A DNA stretch of 6,238 nucleotides from Trebonia sp. (GTDB lineage: Bacteria; Actinomycetota; Actinomycetes; Streptosporangiales; Streptosporangiaceae). The notes beneath the pieces are model-generated. The model saw nothing but the letters and a program-made list of their open reading frames with translations, had not been told where the DNA came from and searched no databases. Every line of letters begins with the position of its first letter. The stretch's first letter is position 1. Below, piece by piece: positions 1 through 4,021 of the stretch. The translations under genes were made by a program, and so were the position numbers. The stretch lies in contig JASHPP010000371.1 of NCBI GenBank assembly GCA_030038035.1, forward strand, positions 1 to 6,238, in the 5' to 3' direction.

Positions 1-33
1 CCGCGGAAGAGCCCCCGCTCCGGACAATTGCTT

Positions 34-81
34 CCGGTCAGGCGGCCGCCTGCCATTTCCCACTTGCGCATGCCTGACCGG
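34..81. repeat. Nested inverted repeats downstream of the VOC gene
   Basis: CCGGTCAGGC (34-43) has its exact reverse complement, GCCTGACCGG, at 72-81. The left arm also runs into a perfect 14-bp palindrome, CAGGCGGCCGCCTG (39-52). The right arm is shared with the hairpin at 70-89, so the two stems exclude each other. No open reading frame of interest lies here. This could be a complex transcript end, a recombination scar or part of a larger repeat cut off by the window edge. The repeats are directly visible; their role is unknown. Confidence 0.5.
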
Positions 82-89
82 CCAGGCAT
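70..89 (-). terminator. Hairpin after the VOC stop codon, possible terminator
   Basis: ATGCCTG (70-76) pairs with CAGGCAT (83-89) across a six-base centre that includes the palindrome CCGG. The result is a 20-bp near-perfect palindrome with one mismatched pair. It starts 7 nt beyond the TAG stop of the minus-strand VOC gene, where a terminator would sit. No T-run follows on the minus strand, so it is not a classical intrinsic terminator. Actinobacterial terminators often lack the T-run. Confidence 0.4.
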
Positions 90-96
90 ATTACCG

Positions 97-519
97 CTAA
101 CTCGCTGCTCCCGCCTGCTCGAACAGCTCGATATGATAGCCATCAGGATCGGCAAGGACAGCAATAGTAGCGCCCGCATAAGGCCCGGATTCTATGGTCC
201 TAAGATCGGCGTGGGCGGCGGCAGGATAATCGGGGACGAGCTGCTTCAGGAATGCTCGCACATCCTCAACGTAGAGGCAGAAGTGACCGGTACCCGCGTG
301 GCCGAACGGAGCACGTGCCGGCTCACTGCCGGTTGCGCGAGTATGGAACAACTCGAACTGGACGGTTGTGCCGGGAATACTCAGGAACACGACCCGCTCG
401 CCGCCGCCAAGGGTGCGGTCCCGGATTACTGCAAAGCCGAGAAGATCCCGGTAGAACCATAGCGAGTGTTCCAGGTCAGCAACGGCAACGCCCGTGTGAA
501 ATAGCCCAGTGACGGTCAC
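97..519 (-). CDS. VOC family protein (glyoxalase/bleomycin-resistance fold)
   Basis: This is a 140-residue cytoplasmic protein, the usual length for a two-module vicinal-oxygen-chelate protein. Each module has the beta-alpha-beta-beta-beta look: residues 1-60 open with GLFHTGVAV and end with VQFELF, and residues 76-134 open with GTGHFCLYV and end with GYHIELFE. H8, E56, H79 and E131 sit where glyoxalase I places its four metal ligands, so metal binding is likely. The family covers glyoxalases, ring-cleaving dioxygenases, epimerases and antibiotic-binding proteins, and the substrate cannot be read from sequence. GTG at 519 is the only start in frame before an upstream stop (TGA at 558-556); its ribosome site is weak. 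A short leader ORF ends 10 nt upstream. Its G+C is about 60%, well below the other genes here, suggesting separate ancestry. Confidence 0.88.
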   Translation of the reverse strand: MTVTGLFHTGVAVADLEHSLWFYRDLLGFAVIRDRTLGGGERVVFLSIPGTTVQFELFHTRATGSEPARAPFGHAGTGHFCLYVEDVRAFLKQLVPDYPAAAHADLRTIESGPYAGATIAVLADPDGYHIELFEQAGAAS

Positions 520-529
520 GCGATTCCCG

Positions 530-562
530 CTATCTGTATCGGCAAGCCAATAATCTCAGCAT
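530..562 (-). CDS. Possible ten-codon leader ORF upstream of the VOC gene
   Basis: On the minus strand a perfect GGAGG (570-566) is followed 3 nt later by an ATG (562-560) that opens a ten-codon ORF, MLRLLACRYR, with a TAG stop at 532-530. The stop lies 10 nt before the GTG of the VOC gene, which has only a weak ribosome site of its own and is in a different frame. Translational coupling or leader-peptide control is therefore possible. The fourth codon is TTA (553-551), rare in high-GC actinomycetes and read by the bldA tRNA in Streptomyces. The spacing of 3 nt is shorter than ideal. It could simply be chance; I know of no named leader family with this peptide. Confidence 0.3.
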   Translation of the reverse strand: MLRLLACRYR

Positions 563-585
563 AAACCTCCGCTGCGCAAAAGGCC

Positions 586-591
586 ACTATA
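586..591 (-). promoter_or_regulatory. Candidate -10 element for the VOC transcript
   Basis: TATAGT on the minus strand (591-586) matches five of six bases of TATAAT. It would start RNA near 580, about 10 nt before the GGAGG of the leader ORF. I see no convincing -35 hexamer at 16-18 nt spacing, so this is a weak call. Confidence 0.28.
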
Positions 592-763
592 GATTCTCAA
601 CGGTGCGGGTTACGAAAGGCTGCGCGATCGGGGCGATGCCGGCTGCGAAACCAGCGAGATGGCCGGACGGGTCGTGGAGGCGGCGGAGGGGGTGGGGGTA
701 TGCGGTGGCATATGCCCGTTTTATCCGGATATTCCGGGACCGGGCAGGGCGCCCGGCGGCCCC

Positions 764-828
764 GGTTTCCATGATCATGGGTCGTTGGTGGTCGTATAGG
801 ACACCACTGACCCATGATCATGAAAGCT
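764..828. repeat. Long imperfect hairpin with CATGATCATG palindromes
   Basis: CATGATCATGGGTC (770-783) and its exact reverse complement (809-822) form a 14-bp stem. Pairing continues inward through one mismatch to GGTG/CACC (787-790 with 802-805), leaving an 11-nt loop, and outward past one mismatch to about 764 and 828. Each arm contains the self-complementary CATGATCATG (770-779 and 813-822), so the same 10-mer occurs twice in direct as well as inverted order. It lies about 70 nt past the dehydrogenase stop. It could be a transcript end without a T-run, a dispersed intergenic repeat or a miniature non-autonomous element. No target-site duplication is evident. Confidence 0.6.
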
Positions 829-895
829 GACCCTGCCGGTGCCTGGCACGCTGGTCAGACGACTGGCTATGACGGCTCCGCACGCCTGGTCAGGC

Positions 896-2038
896 TCACA
901 GGCCCAGGCTGCGGCCGATGATCTCCTTCTGGATCTCGGTGGTGCCGCCGAAAATCGACTGCACGCGGCTGTCGGCCCAGGCCCGCGCGACCGGGTACTC
1001 GCGCATGTAGCCGTACCCGCCGTGCAGCTGGACGCACCGGTCGGTCACGCGGTTGCACAGCTCGGTGTCCCACCACTTGACCATGGACGCCTCCTGCACC
1101 GACAGCTCGTCGTCGCAGTGGGCCGCGATCGCCTTGTCGGTGAAGGCGCGGGCGACGGCGAGCTCGGTCGCCAGCTCGGCGAGCAGGAACTTGCTGTGCT
1201 GGAAGCTGCCGATCGGCTGCCCGAACGCCTGCCGCTGCTTGACGTAGGCCAGCGTGTCCTCGAAGGCCTTGTCCGCGACCGCGAGCGCGAACACGCCGAT
1301 CGTGACGCGCTCGCGGGGCAGGTTCTGCATGAGGGCGACGAACCCGCCGCCTTCGGCGCCGAGCAGGTTGGCTCCGGGAACGCGGACGTCAGTGAAGAAC
1401 AGCTCGGAGGTGTCCTGGGCGTGCAGGCCGATCTTGTCCAGGTTCCGGCCGCGGGCGAACCCCGGCATGTCCCGTTCGACGACGAGCAGGCTGATCCCCT
1501 TGTGCCCCTGCGCCGGGTCCGTGCGCGCCACCACGATGACGATGTCGGCTAGCTGCCCGTTGGATATGAAGGTCTTCTGCCCGTTGAGGACGTAGTGGTC
1601 GCCTGTGCGGGTGGCTGTTGTCCGGATGCCCTGCAGGTCGCTGCCCGCGCCTGGCTCGGTCATCGCGATCGCGGCGATCAGGTCGCCCGAGCAGTAGCCG
1701 GGCAGCCAGCGCTCCCGCTGCTCGGGCGTGCACAGCCGGTCCAGGTACCGGCCGATCATGTCGTTGTGCACGTTGAACATGGGCCCGGTCGCCCCGGCGC
1801 GGGCGAACTCCTCGTTCATGACCGCGTAGTACCGGTAGTCCGGGTTGCCGCCGCCGCCGTACTTCTCGTCGATGTCGATGCCGAGCAGGCCGGCTCGCCC
1901 GGCCGCCCGCCACACGTCGCGAGACACCACGCCGTCGCGTTCCCACTGCTCGTGGTAGGGGGTCACCTCGCGGGCGATGAACTGGCGGACCATGTCCCTG
2001 AACGCCTCATGCTCGTCGGTGAAGATGTCACGTCGCAT
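896..2038 (-). CDS. Acyl-CoA dehydrogenase, long-chain/isovaleryl active-site type
   Basis: A full-length 380-residue FAD enzyme expected to form the alpha,beta double bond in an acyl-CoA thioester and pass electrons to ETF in the cytoplasm. The helical N-domain (1-120) starts MRRDIFTDEHEAFRD. The beta-domain has MTEPGAGSD (126-134) and KTFISNG (155-161), which bind FAD and substrate. The C-domain has RQAFGQ (269-274, with the FAD-contacting Arg269), QLHGGYGY (337-344) and IFGGTTEIQKE (362-372). Medium- and short-chain enzymes have the catalytic Glu where this protein has Gly364. Glu243, in PRERV, lies where long-chain and isovaleryl-CoA dehydrogenases keep theirs, so the enzyme should be active with that geometry. 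Chain length is not predictable. The ATG at 2038 fits the family N-terminus although its ribosome site is weak. It is divergent from the hydrolase, sharing a double operator. Confidence 0.93.
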   Translation of the reverse strand: MRRDIFTDEHEAFRDMVRQFIAREVTPYHEQWERDGVVSRDVWRAAGRAGLLGIDIDEKYGGGGNPDYRYYAVMNEEFARAGATGPMFNVHNDMIGRYLDRLCTPEQRERWLPGYCSGDLIAAIAMTEPGAGSDLQGIRTTATRTGDHYVLNGQKTFISNGQLADIVIVVARTDPAQGHKGISLLVVERDMPGFARGRNLDKIGLHAQDTSELFFTDVRVPGANLLGAEGGGFVALMQNLPRERVTIGVFALAVADKAFEDTLAYVKQRQAFGQPIGSFQHSKFLLAELATELAVARAFTDKAIAAHCDDELSVQEASMVKWWDTELCNRVTDRCVQLHGGYGYMREYPVARAWADSRVQSIFGGTTEIQKEIIGRSLGL

Positions 2039-2056
2039 GACACCACGGTAGGCGCC

Positions 2057-2075
2057 CTGGGTGCGGCGGCACCAG
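2057..2075 (-). other. Hairpin in the dehydrogenase 5' leader
   Basis: GGTGC (2060-2064) pairs with GCACC (2069-2073) across GGCG. CTG (2057-2059) can extend the stem by pairing with CAG (2073-2075) if one G is bulged. It falls between the candidate -10 and the ATG of the minus-strand dehydrogenase, so it would be in the mRNA leader. Short GC stems are common in such DNA, so a function is unproven. Confidence 0.25.
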
Positions 2076-2078
2076 CGC

Positions 2079-2084
2079 GCTATA
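2079..2084 (-). promoter_or_regulatory. Candidate -10 element for the acyl-CoA dehydrogenase
   Basis: TATAGC on the minus strand lies 40 nt upstream of the ATG at 2038 and directly beside the first operator (2086-2108). Its -35 region, about 2102-2108, would lie inside that operator but does not resemble TTGACA. This suggests a weak promoter, an activator-dependent one or an alternative sigma factor. Confidence 0.3.
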
Positions 2085-2085
2085 T

Positions 2086-2108
2086 CGGAACAGAGCTGTT
2101 GCGTTCCG
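2086..2108. promoter_or_regulatory. Operator 1, CGGAAC-N11-GTTCCG
   Basis: A 23-bp interrupted palindrome with arms CGGAAC and GTTCCG separated by 11 bp. Its first 13 bases, CGGAACAGAGCTG, recur exactly in operator 2, 43 bp downstream. An inner palindrome, AACAG-AG-CTGTT (2089-2100), overlaps the left arm. The right arm covers most of the -35 hexamer of the hydrolase promoter, and the site abuts the dehydrogenase -10. It could therefore control both genes. The symmetry and length suit a dimeric TetR-type repressor, which is inference. Confidence 0.65.
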
Positions 2109-2127
2109 GAGGTGCACGTCCTAGAAT
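2099..2127 (+). promoter_or_regulatory. Promoter of the alpha/beta hydrolase
   Basis: A -35 TTGCGT (2099-2104) is separated by exactly 17 bp from a -10 TAGAAT (2122-2127, five of six consensus bases). The predicted RNA start is near 2134, inside operator 2. The -35 overlaps the right arm of operator 1. An occupied pair of sites would block polymerase binding, so the promoter is most likely repressed. Confidence 0.6.
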
Positions 2128-2152
2128 ACGGAACAGAGCTGATCCGTTCCGT
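2128..2152. promoter_or_regulatory. Operator 2, ACGGAAC-N11-GTTCCGT
   Basis: An interrupted palindrome with 7-bp perfect arms (2128-2134 and 2146-2152) and the same 11-bp spacing as operator 1. It shares with that site the asymmetric 13-mer CGGAACAGAGCTG. It begins one base after the -10 hexamer and covers the predicted start site of the hydrolase mRNA, a classic repressor position. The centre-to-centre distance to operator 1 is 43 bp, about four helical turns, so two dimers would sit on the same DNA face. Confidence 0.65.
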
Positions 2153-2153
2153 T

Positions 2154-2159
2154 AGGAGG
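2154..2159 (+). promoter_or_regulatory. Strong ribosome binding site of the hydrolase
   Basis: A perfect AGGAGG sits 7 nt before the ATG at 2167. It fixes that start and implies high translation once the operators are released. Confidence 0.85.
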
Positions 2160-2166
2160 TCTCATT

Positions 2167-2979
2167 ATGGCCGTGCTGAGCACGCAGGGAATCTCGCAGT
2201 ACTACGAGGTGCACGGAGATCCCGCCAATCCCCCGGTCCTCCTCGTCGCCGGCCTCGGTGGCGTCGGGACAAGCTGGGGAGCGCAGGTCAAGCTGTTCGC
2301 CGAGCGGTACTACGTCATCGTCCCCGACCACCGCGGCACCGGCCGGACCACGCATGCCGCGGACGGCTACACGACGCAGCAACTCGCCGCCGACATGGCC
2401 GCGCTCGTGGAGCACCTCGCCCTGGGGCCGGTGCACGTCGTGGGCGCGTCGACCGGCGGCGCCATCGGGCAGTACATGGCCCTGAACCATCCCCATACGG
2501 TCCGCTCGCTCACGATGGCGTCCTCCTTCGCCCGTTTCGACGCCTTCGTGCGCCGCGAGTTCGAGGTGCGCAGGAAGCTGGCCGCCGAGTCGGACAGGCG
2601 GACCCTGTACTCCTGCTACGCGCTCTTCCTCTTCTCCCCCACGTACGCGCGGGAGAACCCGGAGCGGGTGCAGGCATGGGTCGACCGGGTGCTGGCGAAC
2701 CCGGAGGCGCCCGGGGACCGCGAGATCGCGCTCAAGCGCATCGACATGATCGCGGCCCACGACACGCTGGCCCAGCTCGGCGCGATCACCCAGCCCGCGC
2801 TTGTCATCTGCGGCGACCACGACTTCTGCACGCCGCTGCCGCTGTCGCAGGAGATCGCAGGCGCCGTCCCCGGCGCCGAGCTGGCCGTCCTCGAGGGCGG
2901 CGGCCACTTCATCGACATCGAGCAGGAAGCCGACTTCTTCGAGATCGTGAGCGCCTTCATCGACCGGCAGAAGGACTAG
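2167..2979 (+). CDS. Alpha/beta hydrolase (RutD/enol-lactonase-like)
   Basis: A 270-residue cytoplasmic alpha/beta-hydrolase-fold enzyme of normal length for single-domain members such as 3-oxoadipate enol-lactonase or RutD. The oxyanion region is AGLGGVG (28-34) and the nucleophile elbow is GASTG with Ser95. The likely acid is Asp219 in CGDHDF (Asp217 less likely), and the base is His247 in GGGHF. Residues 120-200, rich in charged and aromatic positions, form the cap that sets specificity. There is no signal peptide. Ester, lactone, thioester or C-C bond hydrolysis are all possible; the sequence does not decide. It has its own promoter, overlaid by two operators shared with the divergent acyl-CoA dehydrogenase, so the two proteins probably act in the same response. 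Downstream it converges on the luciferase-like oxidoreductase gene. Confidence 0.9.
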   Translation: MAVLSTQGISQYYEVHGDPANPPVLLVAGLGGVGTSWGAQVKLFAERYYVIVPDHRGTGRTTHAADGYTTQQLAADMAALVEHLALGPVHVVGASTGGAIGQYMALNHPHTVRSLTMASSFARFDAFVRREFEVRRKLAAESDRRTLYSCYALFLFSPTYARENPERVQAWVDRVLANPEAPGDREIALKRIDMIAAHDTLAQLGAITQPALVICGDHDFCTPLPLSQEIAGAVPGAELAVLEGGGHFIDIEQEADFFEIVSAFIDRQKD

Positions 2980-2984
2980 CCGCC

Positions 2985-3006
2985 GCCGCGCAGCCCGGGC
3001 CGCGGC
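2985..3006. terminator. GC hairpin between convergent genes, possible bidirectional terminator
   Basis: GCCGCG (2985-2990) pairs with CGCGGC (3001-3006) around a loop that contains the palindrome GCCCGGGC (2993-3000). It starts 5 nt after the hydrolase stop and lies about 30 nt after that of the convergent oxidoreductase, where one structure could serve both. There is no T-run on either side. Confidence 0.35.
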
Positions 3007-3057
3007 ATGAGCGCCCAGGCATAAGGTCCGCGTCATCAGCTCCCCGGCATGAGGTCC
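3002..3057. repeat. Imperfect 28-bp tandem duplication at the oxidoreductase 3' end
   Basis: Positions 3002-3029 and 3030-3057 are directly adjacent copies of a 28-bp unit, matching at 23 of 28 positions. Both end in AAGGTCC or GAGGTCC on the plus strand. The inner copy contains the last codons and TGA stop of the minus-strand oxidoreductase, and the outer copy lies just beyond the stop. Because 28 is not a multiple of three, the duplication would have changed the frame at the C-terminus. It looks like an old slippage event. Confidence 0.6.
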
Positions 3058-3947
3058 CCGAGGGCGGAGGCCAGGTCATCCAGCTGGCCGGCGGCGAAGG
3101 CGCCCGCGTCGGTGAGCGGCTGGACGACCACGTGGTCCGCGCCCGCGTCCAGGTGCGCGCGCACCCGGTCGGCGGCGCCGGCGGCGCCGGACGGGATGAT
3201 CGCCTCGATCAGCCGGTCGCTGCCGCCGCCCGCCAGGTCGTCGGGGCCGAAGCCGAGCCGGCGCAGGTTGCGCGTGTAGTTCGGCATCCGCAGGTAGCGT
3301 TCCGCGTAGGCGCGCGCCGCGGCCCTTCCCTCGGCAGGAGCGGCTGCCAGCGACACGGCCTGCTCCGGCACGAGCAGCGGCGAGGAACCGAGCACCTTCC
3401 TGGCGTAGGCGGTGTGCTCGGGCGGCGTGAAATACGGATGCGCGCCCGCGGTGCGCTCGGCGGCCAGCGTGAGCATGCGCGGCCCGAGTGCCGCGAGCAC
3501 GACCGGCGGCAGTTCGCTGTCCGCCCCGTGCTCGGCCGGGTGGTCGAGTTCGTCGAGGAACTTTTCCATCTTGGCCAGCGGGTGCTCATAGGCGTGCCCG
3601 AGCGAGGCGACAAGCGGCTCGTGGCTGACGCCAAGCCCCAGGATGAACCGGTCCGGGTACTCCGCCGCCAGCGCGGCCGCGTCCGCCCGCATCCGCGCGG
3701 GCTCCCACGCCCAGATGTTCGCGATCCCGGTCGCCACGATCAGCCGCCAGCTGCCGGCCAGCAGCGGCCGCAGCAGCTCGAACGCGTCCGGCGTCGCGTT
3801 GCCGCCGCCGATCCACACCGACGTGAAGCCGGCCCGCTCGATCGCGGCCGCGGTCGCCGCCGGGTCCGCCCCGATCCACGCGGGCGGCGGCATCCAGATC
3901 CCGACGCGCCCGAGCCGGGAGCGCAGCTCATCGATCGTCATGCTCAC
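3036..3947 (-). CDS. LLM-class, probably F420-dependent oxidoreductase (MSMEG_4141-like)
   Basis: A 303-residue TIM-barrel protein of the luciferase-like superfamily. Residues 13-50 (GRVGIWMPP, then GFTSVWIGGGN), VATGIANIWAW (71-81), PDRFILGLGVSHEPLV (98-113) and ADHVVVQPL (270-278) follow the barrel order and resemble the actinobacterial F420-dependent MSMEG_4141 family. Such enzymes move hydride between coenzyme F420 and an organic substrate; FMN use cannot be excluded. The frame is open to 4100, but that extension would cover the divergent regulator's start. The GTG at 3947 is chosen because GGGAG lies 6 nt upstream. ATGs at 3953 and 3941 are the alternatives, with that motif at 0 and 12 nt. 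It shares a control region with the HTH gene, hinting at regulation by it. Confidence 0.87.
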   Translation of the reverse strand: MSMTIDELRSRLGRVGIWMPPPAWIGADPAATAAAIERAGFTSVWIGGGNATPDAFELLRPLLAGSWRLIVATGIANIWAWEPARMRADAAALAAEYPDRFILGLGVSHEPLVASLGHAYEHPLAKMEKFLDELDHPAEHGADSELPPVVLAALGPRMLTLAAERTAGAHPYFTPPEHTAYARKVLGSSPLLVPEQAVSLAAAPAEGRAAARAYAERYLRMPNYTRNLRRLGFGPDDLAGGGSDRLIEAIIPSGAAGAADRVRAHLDAGADHVVVQPLTDAGAFAAGQLDDLASALGDLMPGS

Positions 3948-3953
3948 TGTCAT

Positions 3954-3958
3954 CTCCC
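3954..3958 (-). promoter_or_regulatory. Ribosome binding site that decides the oxidoreductase start
   Basis: GGGAG on the minus strand (3958-3954) touches the ATG at 3953 but is 6 nt from the GTG at 3947. This favours GTG as the real start. Confidence 0.55.
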
Positions 3959-3985
3959 GCGGGCGGAAATTCATTCCCGGAGTCA

Positions 3986-4014
3986 TTGTGAAGCATTTCT
4001 TTCGAAAGTACTCT
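3986..4014 (+). promoter_or_regulatory. Promoter of the HTH regulator, giving a leaderless mRNA
   Basis: A -35 TTGTGA (3986-3991) lies exactly 17 bp from a -10 TACTCT (4009-4014), which fits the actinobacterial TANNNT pattern. The predicted RNA start, about 7 nt after the -10, coincides with the GTG start codon at 4022. No usable ribosome site exists, since the only purine run (AGG, 4018-4020) is one base from the GTG. A leaderless transcript is therefore expected. Confidence 0.6.
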
Positions 4015-4017
4015 TTC
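3999..4017. promoter_or_regulatory. CTTTC/GAAAG operator in the divergent promoter region
   Basis: Three half-sites follow one another: CTTTC (3999-4003), GAAAG (4004-4008), then TACT and CTTTC (4013-4017). They make a perfect 10-bp palindrome (3999-4008) and an overlapping 14-bp one, GAAAG-TACT-CTTTC (4004-4017). The second covers the -10 elements of both divergent promoters. The position strongly suggests the target of the adjacent winged-helix regulator, which would repress itself and the exporter and possibly the oxidoreductase. The binding is inferred from position. Confidence 0.6.
4005..4010 (-). promoter_or_regulatory. Candidate -10 element of the oxidoreductase gene
   Basis: TACTTT on the minus strand shares its TA with the opposite-facing -10 at 4009-4014. 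It would start RNA near 3998, giving a leader of about 50 nt to the GTG at 3947. No good -35 is visible. The two promoters physically overlap, so polymerase could occupy only one at a time. Confidence 0.4.
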
Positions 4018-4021
4018 AGGT

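Larger units (their letters stand above)
563..895. other. Gene-free stretch between the VOC gene and the acyl-CoA dehydrogenase
   Basis: These roughly 330 bases hold no credible gene; the small ORFs on both strands look like random GC-rich translation. Visible structure, left to right, begins with the VOC promoter candidate. A G-rich run (675-708, including two G5 tracts at 688-692 and 694-698) could form a two-layer G-quadruplex at best. A GC hairpin follows (TGCCCG 713-718 with CGGGCA 741-746, enclosing CCGGA/TCCGG at 725-737). Then come the palindrome GGGCGCCC (747-754) and the long hairpin at 764-828, listed separately. Positions 829-895, next to the dehydrogenase stop, show nothing distinct. 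Confidence 0.5.

Noticed and set aside
675..708. G-quadruplex on the plus strand
   Set aside because: Only two tracts reach three or more Gs, separated by a single T, so a stable three-layer quadruplex is unlikely. It is noted only as a G-rich run.
587..830. Several 60-75 codon frames in the gene-free stretch
   Set aside because: They have no ribosome sites, no recognisable protein features and GC-biased composition, and they overlap each other and the hairpin at 764-828.
839..1552. A 237-codon plus-strand frame opposite the acyl-CoA dehydrogenase
   Set aside because: This is mirror coding of a well-supported dehydrogenase. It has no start signal, and its composition (Val/Leu/Arg/Asp) is typical of antisense shadows.
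896..2038. Acyl-CoA dehydrogenase as a catalytically dead homologue because Glu is missing from the IFGGT motif
   Set aside because: Long-chain and isovaleryl types normally have Gly or Ala there and use a glutamate on another helix, which is present as Glu243.
2152..3036. A 294-codon minus-strand frame opposite the hydrolase
   Set aside because: The plus-strand frame has an intact catalytic triad, a strong ribosome site and a promoter; the antisense translation has no domain pattern.
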